Shown here piece after piece: positions 1 through 8,935 of a stretch of DNA of 64,000 nt. Origin of the DNA: Rhodoferax bucti (GTDB taxonomy: Bacteria; Pseudomonadota; Gammaproteobacteria; Burkholderiales; Burkholderiaceae_C); NCBI RefSeq assembly GCF_005876985.1, contig NZ_VAHD01000002.1:806001-870000 (forward strand), in the 5' to 3' direction. Made by a program: the position numbers and the translations under genes. Every line of letters begins with the position of its first letter. Within the stretch, counting starts at the first letter, position 1. The notes beneath the pieces were generated by a model. That model saw nothing but the letters and a program-made list of their open reading frames with translations. It was not told where the DNA came from and did not search any database.

Positions 1-163
1 CCGCGTCCGTCCAGGTGGTACCGTTAAGCGCGGTCAAGCCTTCAAACGTCACATCTTGACCAAGAAGACCACTAAAAATAAACGCCACTTGCGCGGTTCC
101 GCAGCTGTTCATGAGACCAACATGGGTCACATGGCACAGATGCTGCCCGGTCGTGGTATTTAA
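1..163 (+). CDS. rpmI: 50S ribosomal protein L35, 3-prime part
   Basis: The window opens inside this gene. From base 2 the frame gives 53 residues and a TAA stop at 161-163, with the basic L35 core ([14 protein letters not shown]) and the family C-terminus ending MLPGRGI. L35 is normally about 65 residues, so roughly a dozen N-terminal codons lie outside. It is a component of the large ribosomal subunit. rplT follows after 25 bases, the usual infC-rpmI-rplT order, so both are probably on one transcript controlled by L20 binding upstream of the window; that control is family knowledge and not visible here. Confidence 0.96.
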   Translation, partial: RVRPGGTVKRGQAFKRHILTKKTTKNKRHLRGSAAVHETNMGHMAQMLPGRGI

Positions 164-188
164 TTAACGACGTACAAGGAGTAATCAC

Positions 189-548
189 ATGCCTCGCGTC
201 AAACGTGGTGTAACGGCTCGCGCCCGCCATAAAAAAGTTCTGGCCCTTGCTAAGGGTTTCCGTGGTCGCCGCGGTAATGTCTACCGTATCGCCAAAGAAG
301 CGGTAATGAAGGCTGGGCAATATGCCTACCGTGACCGCCGTACCAAGAAACGTGTGTTCCGTCAGTTGTGGATTGCCCGTATCAACGCGGCAGCCCGTCA
401 ATGCGGTCTGACATACAGCCAGTTTGCCAATGGTCTGAAGAAAGCCAATATCGAGATCGACCGTAAGGTTCTGTCCGATATCGCTATTCACGACATGGCT
501 GCTTTTGCTGGCATTGTGGAACAAGTGAAAGCCAAACTGGCTGCTTGA
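189..548 (+). CDS. rplT: 50S ribosomal protein L20
   Basis: This 119-residue basic protein matches L20 end to end: N-terminus [16 protein letters not shown], then [17 protein letters not shown] and the C-terminal globular part with [16 protein letters not shown]20 binds 23S rRNA early in large-subunit assembly and, in bacteria studied, represses its own operon. The start is supported by an AAGGAG site at 176-181, seven bases before ATG. It lies 25 bases after rpmI and is followed by a repeat-derived terminator at 600-632 before pheS. Confidence 0.98.
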   Translation: MPRVKRGVTARARHKKVLALAKGFRGRRGNVYRIAKEAVMKAGQYAYRDRRTKKRVFRQLWIARINAAARQCGLTYSQFANGLKKANIEIDRKVLSDIAIHDMAAFAGIVEQVKAKLAA

Positions 549-560
549 GTCCGCAGCAGG

Positions 561-632
561 GTGCTATTGATTCAGTAGCACTCCGCGCACCAGAAACAAG
601 GGCTAGCGCTTGAAAAAGCACTAGCCCTTTTT
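561..632 (+). repeat. Dispersed repeat copy between rplT and pheS
   Basis: This is a member of the dispersed family described in the findings. It opens with a small hairpin GTGCTA/TAGCAC at 561-581 and ends with a second hairpin GGGCTAG/CTAGCCC plus a T run. It fills most of the rplT-pheS gap. Confidence 0.6.
600..632 (+). terminator. Intrinsic terminator after rplT
   Basis: GGGCTAG at 600-606 pairs with CTAGCCC at 621-627, followed by TTTTT at 628-632. It would end the rpmI-rplT transcript or attenuate into pheS. It is the right half of a dispersed repeat. Confidence 0.65.
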
Positions 633-661
633 CATTGATTTGAATCGTCAAGTACCTATTT

Positions 662-1732
662 ATGACCGAGTTGAACGACATCGTTGACACAGCCAAGGCC
701 GCTTTTTTGCAGGCCGCTACGCCCGCCGATCTGGAGAATGCCAAGGCCCTGTTTCTGGGCAAGTCCGGCAAGATCACCGAGCTGATGAAAGGCATGGCCG
801 CTCTCAGCGTGGAGGAGAAAAAATCCCGCGGTGCCGCTATCAACTTGGCCAAGCAAGCTATCGAGTCTGCCTTGACCGATCGTCGTCAGGCCCTGGCCGA
901 TGCCGAATTGCAAGTCCAACTCCAGGCGGAAGCCTTGGACGTGACGCTTCCCGGCCGCCAGCGCGGGCAGGGTGGTTTGCACCCCGTGTCCCTGACGCTT
1001 GAGCGCATCGAAGCGCTCTTCGGATCCATGGGCTTCGATGTGGCCCAAGGCCCTGAAATCGAGTCCGATTGGTTCAACTTCACTGCGCTGAATACACCTG
1101 AAGACCATCCCGCACGCTCCATGCATGACACCTTCTATGTGGAAGGTGGTTCAGAAGCTGCTCCTAACTTGCTGCGCACCCATACCAGCCCGATGCAGAT
1201 TCGCTATGCGGTGCAGCACGTCAAGGCCCACCGCGCTGCGGCTGGTGCCTCTTTGGAGGGGCTGTACGCGGGAGACATGCCTGAGATTCGCGTGATCGCC
1301 CCCGGCCGCACTTACCGTGTGGATAGTGACGCTACCCATTCGCCCATGTTCCACCAGTGTGAAGGCCTGTGGGTAGGCGAAAACGTCAGCTTCAAAGATT
1401 TGAAGTTTGTTTTCACGGATTTTTGCCGCACTTTCTTTGAATCGGACGATCTGGTGTTGCGATTCCGCCCCAGCTTCTTCCCGTTCACCGAGCCCAGCGC
1501 GGAGATCGACATCCAGTTCCAGACGGGTCCGTTGGCAGGTCGTTGGCTGGAAGTGGCTGGCTCCGGCCAGGTGCACCCCAATGTGATTCGCAACATGGGC
1601 TTGGATCCCGAGAAATTCATCGGCTTTGCCTTCGGCATGGGGCCGGACCGTTTGACCATGTTGCGCTATGGCGTGAATGACTTGCGCCTGTTCTTTGACG
1701 GCGATGTCCGCTTCCTGTCGCAATTCCAGTAA
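662..1732 (+). CDS. pheS: Phenylalanine--tRNA ligase alpha subunit
   Basis: This 356-residue protein is the catalytic subunit of the heterotetrameric class II synthetase that charges tRNA-Phe with phenylalanine in the cytoplasm. The N-terminal 100 residues form the tRNA-binding coiled-coil arm. The catalytic part shows [10 protein letters not shown], the motif 2 region RTHTSPMQ, the C-terminal [12 protein letters not shown] (motif 3) and the family end [13 protein letters not shown]. Length is about normal for bacterial PheS (330-350). It lies 33 bases upstream of pheT, as usual. No Phe-rich leader peptide is evident; the gap before it is filled by a repeat-derived terminator hairpin. Confidence 0.98.
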   Translation: MTELNDIVDTAKAAFLQAATPADLENAKALFLGKSGKITELMKGMAALSVEEKKSRGAAINLAKQAIESALTDRRQALADAELQVQLQAEALDVTLPGRQRGQGGLHPVSLTLERIEALFGSMGFDVAQGPEIESDWFNFTALNTPEDHPARSMHDTFYVEGGSEAAPNLLRTHTSPMQIRYAVQHVKAHRAAAGASLEGLYAGDMPEIRVIAPGRTYRVDSDATHSPMFHQCEGLWVGENVSFKDLKFVFTDFCRTFFESDDLVLRFRPSFFPFTEPSAEIDIQFQTGPLAGRWLEVAGSGQVHPNVIRNMGLDPEKFIGFAFGMGPDRLTMLRYGVNDLRLFFDGDVRFLSQFQ

Positions 1733-1765
1733 TCCACAAGAACAACAACCACGCCGATCCCGAAC

Positions 1766-4201
1766 ATGCAATTCTCAGAATCCTGGTTGCGCACTTTCTG
1801 CAACCCCGCTATTTCTACCGCTCAACTTGCTGAAACCCTGACCATGGCAGGGCTGGAGGTTGAGGAGCTCAAGCCTGTTGCGCCTCCCTTTACCCACATC
1901 GTGGTGGGTGAGATCAAAGAAGCCGAGCAACATCCCAATGCAGATCGCTTGCGCGTCTGCAAGGTCGATGTGGGCCAAGCCGAGCTGTTGAACATCGTCT
2001 GCGGCGCACCCAATGCGCGTGTCGGCATCCGTATTCCGTGTGCTTTGTCGGGTGCTGAATTGCCTCCCGGTGAGGATGGCAAGCGTTTCCTGATCAAAGT
2101 CGGCAAGCTTCGCGGCGTGGAAAGCCAAGGGATGCTGTGCTCCGCGCGCGAGCTCAAGTTGTCGGAAGACCATGGCGGCCTGATGGAGCTGCCCCTGGAT
2201 GCGCCCTTGGGTCAAAACATCCGTGAATATTTGGACCTGGACGATACGCTGTTCACCTTGAAGCTCACGCCCAATCTGGCCCATTGCCTGAGCGTGTACG
2301 GTGTTGCCCGCGAAGTGTCTGCACTCACAGGTTCTCCGCTGTTGTCGCCGGTGTTTACGCCAGCGCCGGTGGCGACACAAGACAAAGTGGCCGTCAACAT
2401 CAGTGCACCGGATTTGTGTGGCCGTTTCTCAGGCCGGGTGATTCGCAACGTCAACACCAAGGCAAGCACTCCCCAGTGGATGGTGGACCGTTTGGCACGC
2501 TGTGGCCAGCGCAGCGTGAGCCCTCTGGTGGACATCTCCAATTACGTGATGTTCGAGTTGGGGCGCCCTAGCCATATTTTTGATTTGGACAAAATTCATG
2601 GTGGCTTGGACGTTCGCTGGGGTAAACCGGGTGAGCAGCTCAAACTCTTGAGTGGCAACACCGTCACTCTGGACGACAAGGTGGGTGTGATCGCTGACGC
2701 GCAGCACGTGGAGTCTCTTGCCGGCATCATGGGCGGTGACGCCACTGCGGTGTCTGACGACACACGTCACATCTATGTGGAGGCCGCTTTCTGGTGGCCC
2801 AAATCGATTGCAGGCCGTTCGCGTCGTTTCAATTTTTCGACCGATGCCGGTCACCGTTTTGAGCGTGGCGTGGATCCTCAGCTGACGGTGGAGCACATTG
2901 AGCGCATCACGCAATTGATCATCGAGATCTGTGGCACGCCTGAAACCCAGTGTGGTCCGGTGGATGACCTCATCGCGAATCTGCCTGCGGTTACACCCGT
3001 TTCGTTGCGTGTTGCGCGTGCAGTCAAGGTAATCGGAATGCCTCTGACCCAAGTTCAGTGTGCTGATGCATTGCGGCGCTTGGGGCTGCCGGTGCAGGAG
3101 TCTGAGGGGGTGATCACCGTCACCCCCCCGTCCTTCCGCTTCGATCTGCAGATCGAAGAAGACCTGATTGAAGAGGTCGCCCGTATGGTCGGCTACAACA
3201 ATCTGCCGCACACGCCGCCGCAAGCGCCTATCACGGCCAAGATTCGCCAAGAGAATCAGCGCAGTGCGTTTGCGGTGCGCCGCTCGCTGGCTGCGCTGGG
3301 CTATCAGGAAACCATCAACTTCAGTTTTGTGGAAGAGCGCTGGGAGCACGAACTCGCCGGCAACCCCAACCCTATCAAACTGTTGAACCCGATTGCCAGT
3401 CAAATGAGCGTGATGCGCTCGTCCCTGCTGGGTTCTTTGCTACAAGTTTTGCGTTTCAATTTGGCACGCAAGGCACCGCGGGTCCGGGTGTTTGAGATCG
3501 GACGTGTTTTCTTGCGCAACCCCGAGATCAAGAGCACCGACACCACGGTAGAAGGGTTCGACCAGCCTATGCGCGTCTCTGGCTTGGCCAGTGGCGGTGC
3601 CGATGCGCTGCAATGGGGGCGCAAAGAGCAGGGCGTGGATTTCTTTGACGTTAAAGGTGATGTGGAAGCCCTGCTCGCACCGTTGAAGCCCGAGTTTGTG
3701 CCGGGCCAACACCCTGCGTTGCATCCCGGCCGCACGGCCGAAGTCAAACTGCACGGCCGCTCCATCGGCTTTGTCGGCGAGCTGCACCCCAAGTGGCGCC
3801 AGTCCTACGAGCTGGCTACCGCGCCGGTGGTGTTTGAGCTGGAGTTGGATGCGGTGCTGGCACGCCAAGTACCGGTCTTCCAGAGCGTTGCCAAGTTCCA
3901 GGCTGTCCAGCGTGATGTGGCGGTGGTCGTGGGCGACCAGGTCACCCATGCCGATTTGATCGCCGCTGTGCGCGCCGCGCCTACCCAAGGTTTGTTGCGC
4001 GACGTACAGTTGTTCGACGTGTACCGCCCCAAGCTCTCCAAAGAGGCTGAAGCCAGCGCGGGCAGCACCGATCGCAGCCTTGCGCTGCGTGTGACCCTCA
4101 ATAGCGATGAAGCCACATTGACGGAGGAACAGATCGAATCTGCGATGAAAGCCGTGGTCGATCAGTTGGTAGCGTCGGTGGGCGCCCGTCAGCGCGCTTG
4201 A
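1766..4201 (+). CDS. pheT: Phenylalanine--tRNA ligase beta subunit
   Basis: This 811-residue protein is the structural and editing subunit of phenylalanyl-tRNA synthetase. Domains read in order: a tRNA-binding OB fold near residues 40-150 (PNADRLRVCKVDVG), the B3/B4 editing domain near 210-380, the B5 domain near 400-480, the catalytic-like core near 490-690 and a C-terminal anticodon-binding FDX-ACB domain near 715-808 (KFQAVQRDVAVVV). Length is typical. The TGA stop overlaps the ATG of ihfA by one base, suggesting translational coupling. Confidence 0.98.
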   Translation: MQFSESWLRTFCNPAISTAQLAETLTMAGLEVEELKPVAPPFTHIVVGEIKEAEQHPNADRLRVCKVDVGQAELLNIVCGAPNARVGIRIPCALSGAELPPGEDGKRFLIKVGKLRGVESQGMLCSARELKLSEDHGGLMELPLDAPLGQNIREYLDLDDTLFTLKLTPNLAHCLSVYGVAREVSALTGSPLLSPVFTPAPVATQDKVAVNISAPDLCGRFSGRVIRNVNTKASTPQWMVDRLARCGQRSVSPLVDISNYVMFELGRPSHIFDLDKIHGGLDVRWGKPGEQLKLLSGNTVTLDDKVGVIADAQHVESLAGIMGGDATAVSDDTRHIYVEAAFWWPKSIAGRSRRFNFSTDAGHRFERGVDPQLTVEHIERITQLIIEICGTPETQCGPVDDLIANLPAVTPVSLRVARAVKVIGMPLTQVQCADALRRLGLPVQESEGVITVTPPSFRFDLQIEEDLIEEVARMVGYNNLPHTPPQAPITAKIRQENQRSAFAVRRSLAALGYQETINFSFVEERWEHELAGNPNPIKLLNPIASQMSVMRSSLLGSLLQVLRFNLARKAPRVRVFEIGRVFLRNPEIKSTDTTVEGFDQPMRVSGLASGGADALQWGRKEQGVDFFDVKGDVEALLAPLKPEFVPGQHPALHPGRTAEVKLHGRSIGFVGELHPKWRQSYELATAPVVFELELDAVLARQVPVFQSVAKFQAVQRDVAVVVGDQVTHADLIAAVRAAPTQGLLRDVQLFDVYRPKLSKEAEASAGSTDRSLALRVTLNSDEATLTEEQIESAMKAVVDQLVASVGARQRA

Positions 4202-4557
4202 TGGCTGAAACGCACAAGGGCTCAATCATGGAATTTTCTGTTGAAAGTCTGGAAACTCCGGCGTTAACCAAGGCGCAGCTCTCTGACCTGTTGTTTGAGC
4301 AGATCGGGCTGAATAAGCGCGAGTCCAAGGACATGATTGATGCCTTTTTCGACCTGATTGCGACCAGTCTGGTCGATGGCACGGACGTGAAAATTTCCGG
4401 TTTTGGCAACTTTCAGATTCGTACCAAAGCGCCTCGGCCGGGGCGAAACCCCCGCACCGGTGAGGCCATTCCTATCCAGGCCCGGCGGGTGGTGACTTTC
4501 CACGCCAGCCACAAGCTCAAAGAGCAGATTCAGGACGACGGCAAGTCTGAATCGTGA
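4201..4557 (+). CDS. ihfA: Integration host factor subunit alpha
   Basis: This 118-residue nucleoid protein belongs to the HU/IHF family and pairs with IhfB to bend DNA at specific sites. The family body starts near TPALTKAQLSDLLFEQIGL and shows the DNA-binding arm RTKAPRPGRNPRTGEAIPI and the end RVVTFHASHKLKEQI. The chosen ATG overlaps the pheT stop (TGATG). A second in-frame ATG at 4228 (MEFSVES) would still leave the whole domain, so the first nine residues are uncertain. IhfA next to pheST is conserved in many proteobacteria. Confidence 0.95.
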   Translation: MAETHKGSIMEFSVESLETPALTKAQLSDLLFEQIGLNKRESKDMIDAFFDLIATSLVDGTDVKISGFGNFQIRTKAPRPGRNPRTGEAIPIQARRVVTFHASHKLKEQIQDDGKSES

Positions 4558-4665
4558 ACTAAAGCACAGCGGCTGATTTATTTGTAGCCGTGTGTAAAGG
4601 AATCTTTGCGTGCGGGCAAAACTTAGAGTAACCTCTACGCTTTGTCTCGTACAGCATTGATTTCA

Positions 4666-5115
4666 ATGGAGAAAACGCTTCCTCCCATCCCCGCAAAACG
4701 CTACTTCACCATCGGAGAGGTTGGTGATTTATGCGGTGTCAAACCGCATGTGCTACGTTATTGGGAGCAGGAATTCACGCAGCTACGCCCGATGAAGCGG
4801 CGGGGCAATCGCCGCTATTACCAGCACCATGAGGTGCTCATGATTCGGCGTATCCGCGATTTGCTGTACGACCAAGGCTTCACTATCAGCGGTGCACGCA
4901 ACAAGATGCAGGAGTTGCTGCAGGTCGAGCGGGATAAAAAACGCAGTGGCGAGGTGCAGTTGGACGGCATGGAAGTGTTGGAAATCCACGATTCCGAAAT
5001 GGATGGATTTGATGAGCCGGGCGATGTTCCCGATGAAGAGATGGCGGTCATGGAGTTACACGCTATTAAAAAAGAGTTGCTCGATATTCGTGAACTTCTT
5101 ATGGCGACAGCCTGA
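4666..5115 (+). CDS. MerR family transcriptional regulator
   Basis: This 149-residue protein has an N-terminal MerR-type winged helix near residues 10-80 (YFTIGEVGDLCGVKPHVLRY, then RRGNRRYYQHHEVLMIRRIR) and a coiled-coil region at about 90-149 rich in acidic residues. There are no clustered cysteines as in metal-sensing MerR proteins, so its effector is unknown. It lies about 110 bases after ihfA and directly before tRNA-Pro, a gene order recurrent in betaproteobacteria. The ATG at 4666 was preferred to an in-frame TTG at 4642 because the domain begins just after it. Confidence 0.9.
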   Translation: MEKTLPPIPAKRYFTIGEVGDLCGVKPHVLRYWEQEFTQLRPMKRRGNRRYYQHHEVLMIRRIRDLLYDQGFTISGARNKMQELLQVERDKKRSGEVQLDGMEVLEIHDSEMDGFDEPGDVPDEEMAVMELHAIKKELLDIRELLMATA

Positions 5116-5134
5116 TTGAGCAGAAATATAGGGT

Positions 5135-5140
5135 TATAAT
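5135..5140 (+). promoter_or_regulatory. Candidate -10 box for tRNA-Pro
   Basis: A perfect TATAAT ends 12 bases before the mature tRNA 5-prime end, a normal distance for a stable RNA promoter. No good -35 hexamer sits 16-18 bases upstream, so this is tentative. Confidence 0.4.
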
Positions 5141-5152
5141 TTGAGGCTCGAT

Positions 5153-5229
5153 CGGTGTGTGGCGCAGCCTGGTAGCGCACTTGCATGGGGTGCAAGGGGT
5201 CGAAGGTTCGAATCCTTTCACACCGACCA
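5153..5229 (+). tRNA. tRNA-Pro, anticodon GGG
   Basis: The 77 bases fold as a cloverleaf. The acceptor stem is CGGTGTG/CACACCG, the D arm lies in GCGCAGCCTGGTAGCGC, the anticodon stem is CTTGC/GCAAG around loop ATGGGGT, and the T arm is GGTTCGAATCC. The CCA end is encoded (5227-5229). The anticodon is GGG, which reads CCC proline codons. It is followed 13 bases later by a perfect intrinsic terminator. Confidence 0.97.
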
Positions 5230-5242
5230 TTAGATATGTCAA

Positions 5243-5275
5243 AAGCCTTCTAGCAGTAATGCTAGAAGGCTTTTT
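5243..5275 (+). terminator. Intrinsic terminator after tRNA-Pro
   Basis: A perfect 12-bp stem, AAGCCTTCTAGC at 5243-5254 with GCTAGAAGGCTT at 5261-5272, has a six-base loop and a T run to 5275. Confidence 0.93.
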
Positions 5276-5354
5276 GCTTGGTGCGTCATAAACATCGATA
5301 CACCCCCCGAAAGCGTCACCAGACTTTGCATAATGTGTGCACCAAGGAGCACAC

Positions 5355-6224
5355 ATGCACGTCGCAGACATTGATCGGGAAATTGACACCGCCAGAGCCG
5401 AGGGGCCGCTCAAAGACATCGTGATTCAACCGTGCCCGGCGTTGCTGTCGGATTTGCGGGTGGAGGTGAACCGTGAGGATCCTGAACCCACGAAGATTGC
5501 CAAAATCGCCTCACGGGACGTGGCTATGGCGGCAGCGCTGATCAAGGTGGCCAACAGCCCGATTTATGCCCGCTCCCGCCAGGCCGCAACGGTGGCGGAG
5601 GCCGTGGCGCTGTTGGGCATTTCGCAAACCGTATCGATCCTCACCGGCTTTTTGTTGCGTGAAACGATACAGGTGAAGTCCAGTTTGCTGGAGCACTTTT
5701 GGGAGACGTCTACCCGGCGTGCCTATGCGATGGGCTACATCGCCCGGCAGATGTACGGGGTGAATGCGGACATGGCCCATACCTGTGGTCTATTTTGCAA
5801 TGTGGGTATTCCCGTCATGCTGCAAGGCATCAAGGGCTACGAGGCCACGCTGGCGCATTCACTGGCGCAGGTGGAGAAAACCAGTATCGAGATAGAAAAC
5901 GCGGCCCACCGCACCGACCATGCGGTGGTGGGCGCGATTGTGGCCAAAACCTGGCGCCTGCCGCCCACGGTGGCCCATGCGGTGCGTCTGCACCACGACT
6001 TCACGGTGCTGCGGGATGAGCAAATTCCGCATAACGTGCGCACGTTGGTGGCCATGTCGCTGCTGGCAGAGCACATGGTCGCCTTACACGAGGAGGGCGG
6101 CGAGCTGCGTGAATGGGAATTGCACGGTGCCGAGTGCCTTGCATTTCTCCATGTCAACGCGGAAGAAATTCAGCACTGGTCTGACGCACTGCAAGAGCAG
6201 TTCTCCGGCCCCGCCGGTTTTTAA
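5355..6224 (+). CDS. HDOD domain-containing protein
   Basis: This 289-residue cytoplasmic protein is almost entirely an HDOD domain (residues about 25-225), the catalytically inactive relative of HD phosphohydrolases found in bacterial signalling proteins. Visible family features include QPCPALLSDLRVEVNRED, the SPIYARSRQAATVAEAVALL segment and LFCNVGIPVML. The metal-binding HD pair is not seen in the usual place, as expected for HDOD. The start is the ATG with AAGGAG five bases upstream (5344-5349); an in-frame GTG at 5337 lacks that support. It stands alone between the tRNA terminator and a convergent gene, so its partner is unknown. Confidence 0.85.
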   Translation: MHVADIDREIDTARAEGPLKDIVIQPCPALLSDLRVEVNREDPEPTKIAKIASRDVAMAAALIKVANSPIYARSRQAATVAEAVALLGISQTVSILTGFLLRETIQVKSSLLEHFWETSTRRAYAMGYIARQMYGVNADMAHTCGLFCNVGIPVMLQGIKGYEATLAHSLAQVEKTSIEIENAAHRTDHAVVGAIVAKTWRLPPTVAHAVRLHHDFTVLRDEQIPHNVRTLVAMSLLAEHMVALHEEGGELREWELHGAECLAFLHVNAEEIQHWSDALQEQFSGPAGF

Positions 6225-6232
6225 GCCAAGGC

Positions 6233-7657
6233 TCAGGGAGCCGGCGCGACGCGGGCTTCCAACTCCAAAGCGCGTACCTTGTCGGCAGCGGCGTCTGCCT
6301 CTGCCAAGGTGTCAAACGGCCCCACTTGGATGCGGGTGCGGTTGCCTTTAGGGAAGCGCACTTCCTTGCTCACCACGGGCAATTCGGCATCCATCAGCTT
6401 GACCAAGGCGTTGCGCGCGTTATTGCTGTCAGCGAAGAGCCCCACATTCACGACAAAACGCCCACTGATTGCGATTGCGGGCGCAGGAACTGCAGCCGCT
6501 GCACGTGGCGTGGCCTGTACCGCCGGTGCTGATTGACCGAGAGCGGCAGCCACTTCGCGGGCAGCATTCGCTGCAGCGGCAGAACGCAGAGGTGTCGGAA
6601 CTGGATCGGCCTTTGTGGCAGAGGGTTTGTCAGGTGTTGCTTTGGCAGATGCTTTCGGGGCACTGCTAGCGGCGGGAGTGGTCGGTGCCACAACCGCTTG
6701 CGCTGCTGGGCGTGTTGGAGTGCTGGCGCTGGCAGGTTTTTGGGCTGCGGAGGCCGCAGGCGCAGATGCTTTGGCTTGTGGCGCGGAGGTGGGTGCACTT
6801 GCTGTGGTTGCCGCCTTGGGCGCTGCAGCTGTCGAAGCACTGGCGGAAGGGGCAATTGGGGGGGCTTTTGCTGCGGGGGCAGATGCCGCAGCACTTGCTG
6901 CTGTTGCCGCCACTGCGCTGGATGCTGCTTGGCGGGAATTGCTAGCTGCGGAAGCGGCAGCTACGGCCGCAGAGGCCACAGGAGCAGGGGCTGTGGATAC
7001 CGTTGGCTTGGTGGTTTCTACGGTAGTCGCATCCACGGCCCGTCCACTGGCGACATTGCGCGCTTCCGGCGCCGGGCTCACGGCGACCGGTGTTCCGGCC
7101 GGGAGCGGCTCAAAGCCGGAAAACATGGCATACGACTGGGCGCCCACGGCCAGTGCCACGGCGTTGCAGGCGGCCAGAATGATCAGGCCTTTGCGGGTAC
7201 TGGCTTCTTGGGTTAGCTGGGCACAGGCTTCGGGCACAGTTTGGTTTTTGGCGAGCGCGTTTTGGACCCGCTGCCGGGTCGCCAGGTAGTACAGGGCATT
7301 GCCCCCCAAACCCGGCACCACAAAAGCCAAGCCAACCAAGGCTGCCAGCAGGCCCCACTGCGTGCCTTCCGAGAACTGAAACACCAACTTTCCGATACCG
7401 AACAGCAGCAACGCCAAGGCCACGATGCTGCCGCTGTACACCAGCGCGGCGTGCCACAACTGGCGGAACATCAGCCAATTCAGGGTGTTGAGCGCAGCCG
7501 CCCAGTTCCAGCTCAGGCCGGGGCGGTCAGCCGCCTCAAAACGGGTAAAGCGGGGCAGGTAGTAGCCGTTGCTGATGTCACCGATGGCCGCACGGTAGAG
7601 CGCGGTGGTGGAATGCTCGTCCGTGTTGTCCAGTGCGGTGGTGGGGGCGGTGGCCAT
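6233..7657 (-). CDS. DUF2628 and SPOR domain membrane protein
   Basis: This 474-residue protein has three parts. The N-terminal 190 residues carry a DUF2628-like membrane module (WNWAAALNTLNWLMFRQLW, then hydrophobic segments near 70-90, 100-125 and 160-180). A linker of about 190 residues (200-390) is made almost only of Ala, Pro, Ser, Thr and Lys. The C-terminal 75 residues are a SPOR domain (FVVNVGLFADSNNARNALVK through RIQVGPFDTLAEAD), which in known proteins binds denuded septal peptidoglycan. I infer a division-site envelope protein whose SPOR domain reaches into the periplasm on a flexible arm. It starts 3 bases after the mltB stop, so the two are probably cotranscribed. Confidence 0.85.
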   Translation of the reverse strand: MATAPTTALDNTDEHSTTALYRAAIGDISNGYYLPRFTRFEAADRPGLSWNWAAALNTLNWLMFRQLWHAALVYSGSIVALALLLFGIGKLVFQFSEGTQWGLLAALVGLAFVVPGLGGNALYYLATRQRVQNALAKNQTVPEACAQLTQEASTRKGLIILAACNAVALAVGAQSYAMFSGFEPLPAGTPVAVSPAPEARNVASGRAVDATTVETTKPTVSTAPAPVASAAVAAASAASNSRQAASSAVAATAASAAASAPAAKAPPIAPSASASTAAAPKAATTASAPTSAPQAKASAPAASAAQKPASASTPTRPAAQAVVAPTTPAASSAPKASAKATPDKPSATKADPVPTPLRSAAAANAAREVAAALGQSAPAVQATPRAAAAVPAPAIAISGRFVVNVGLFADSNNARNALVKLMDAELPVVSKEVRFPKGNRTRIQVGPFDTLAEADAAADKVRALELEARVAPAP

Positions 7658-7660
7658 GGC

Positions 7661-8875
7661 TTATTTTGGCACGCCTGTCTGGGCTTGTACCGCTTGGGCC
7701 ACAGCCTGTCCCAGGTCAATCACTGCCATGGCGTAGTAGCTGCTCCAGTTGTAGCGGGTGATGGCGTAGAAGTTCTCGGTGCCGGCCACATAGGTCGGGG
7801 GCTCCGCACCGTTTTGCAGTTCGATCAGGGCCAGCGGGCCGTTGTGGACCTGGCCAGCAGCGTCCAGCAGCACGCCCTTGTCTTGCATGGTGGCAGGGCT
7901 GAAGGTGGGCAGGATGTCCGGTGCCATCAGGGCCGCGCGGTCTAGGCGGGCCATGTCGAACTGCACCGGATAGTGGGTGGGCATGCCCGGCTTCCACTTG
8001 AAGGCCTGAAAGTAATTGGCCACCGACCCGATCACATCGGCCTGGCTGTGAAACAGGTCGACCCGGCTGTCTGCATCAAAGTCGATGCCGTACTTGGCCC
8101 AGCTTGATGGCATGAACTGCGGCCAACCCATGGCGCCCGCATAGCTCCCGCGCAAGGCCATGGGGTCGGTGCCGGTGCGGTGGGTCAGGCTGAGATAGGC
8201 TTCCAGCTCGGTCAAAAAGTAGGCGGCCCGATCTGCCTTGCGCGGGTGGGCATCGGGGAAGTCCAGGCTCAGCGTCGTCAACGCATCGATCACCCGGTAG
8301 TTGCCAAGCTGTTGGCCGTAGATAGTCTCCACGCCGATGATGCCGACGATGATGCTGGCCGGTACACCGGTTTGCACTTCTGCGCGGGCCAAGGTATCCC
8401 GGTTGGCCAGCCAGAATTTCACGCCCGCTTTGATGCGGATGGGCTCCACAAAGCGGCTGCGGTACAGCGCCCAGTTTTTGGGGGTGCCCACCGCAGGCGG
8501 GGTGATCGCCCGCACCACTGAGGGCACCATGCGTGCTTTGCTCAAGGTGTCGCGCACCCACACAGCGGGCAGGTCGCGGCGCTGGGCGATGTCGTCTGCG
8601 ATGCGCATGACATCGGCACGTTCGCCATAAGGCGCGCCCTCAGCTGCAACGGCAGCCGTCTTTGAGGCAGGCTTCGATTTATGGTGTTTTTTGCCTGTAG
8701 CGCCCATGGAATGTGCGCAAGCTGCTATCAAAACAAGAGTAACAACGATTTTTTTCAAAGACACAGAAGCGGGGTGTAAGGGGGTTGATCGGGCTGTCTG
8801 CTGGCATGGAGGCATGACTGGCAGTGTAGCCACTGGGGCGTGCTTCGTTGGCGTGGTGGGGCGCATTGTCTGCAT
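7661..8875 (-). CDS. mltB: Lytic murein transglycosylase B
   Basis: This is a periplasmic enzyme that cleaves peptidoglycan glycan strands to form 1,6-anhydro ends. The catalytic glutamate is visible in IIGVETIYGQQ (E183 counted from the ATG at 8875), and the family blocks RGSYAGAMGWPQFMPSSW and ADVIGSVANYFQAFKW follow. The first 37 residues are Pro/Thr-rich and unlike a leader. An in-frame GTG at 8764 gives SLKKIVVTLVLIAACAHSMG directly, a better signal sequence, so the true start may be 8764. That hydrophobic core is written by a dispersed repeat (8693-8735). The gene precedes the SPOR gene by 3 bases, joining two peptidoglycan proteins. Confidence 0.93.
   Translation of the reverse strand: MQTMRPTTPTKHAPVATLPVMPPCQQTARSTPLHPASVSLKKIVVTLVLIAACAHSMGATGKKHHKSKPASKTAAVAAEGAPYGERADVMRIADDIAQRRDLPAVWVRDTLSKARMVPSVVRAITPPAVGTPKNWALYRSRFVEPIRIKAGVKFWLANRDTLARAEVQTGVPASIIVGIIGVETIYGQQLGNYRVIDALTTLSLDFPDAHPRKADRAAYFLTELEAYLSLTHRTGTDPMALRGSYAGAMGWPQFMPSSWAKYGIDFDADSRVDLFHSQADVIGSVANYFQAFKWKPGMPTHYPVQFDMARLDRAALMAPDILPTFSPATMQDKGVLLDAAGQVHNGPLALIELQNGAEPPTYVAGTENFYAITRYNWSSYYAMAVIDLGQAVAQAVQAQTGVPK
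8693..8735 (-). repeat. Dispersed repeat copy inside the mltB signal region
   Basis: Read on the minus strand the segment runs TTGATAGCAGCTTGCGCA, CATTCCATGGGCGCTACAGG, matching the intergenic copies (for example 38265-38320) over its length. It is in frame and encodes LIAACAHSMGATG. Confidence 0.7.
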
Positions 8876-8935
8876 GCCGGTTTGCTAAAATTTTGCAAAA
8901 TTCACGCCATTTGTTTTAAATAACTAAATTAATTT

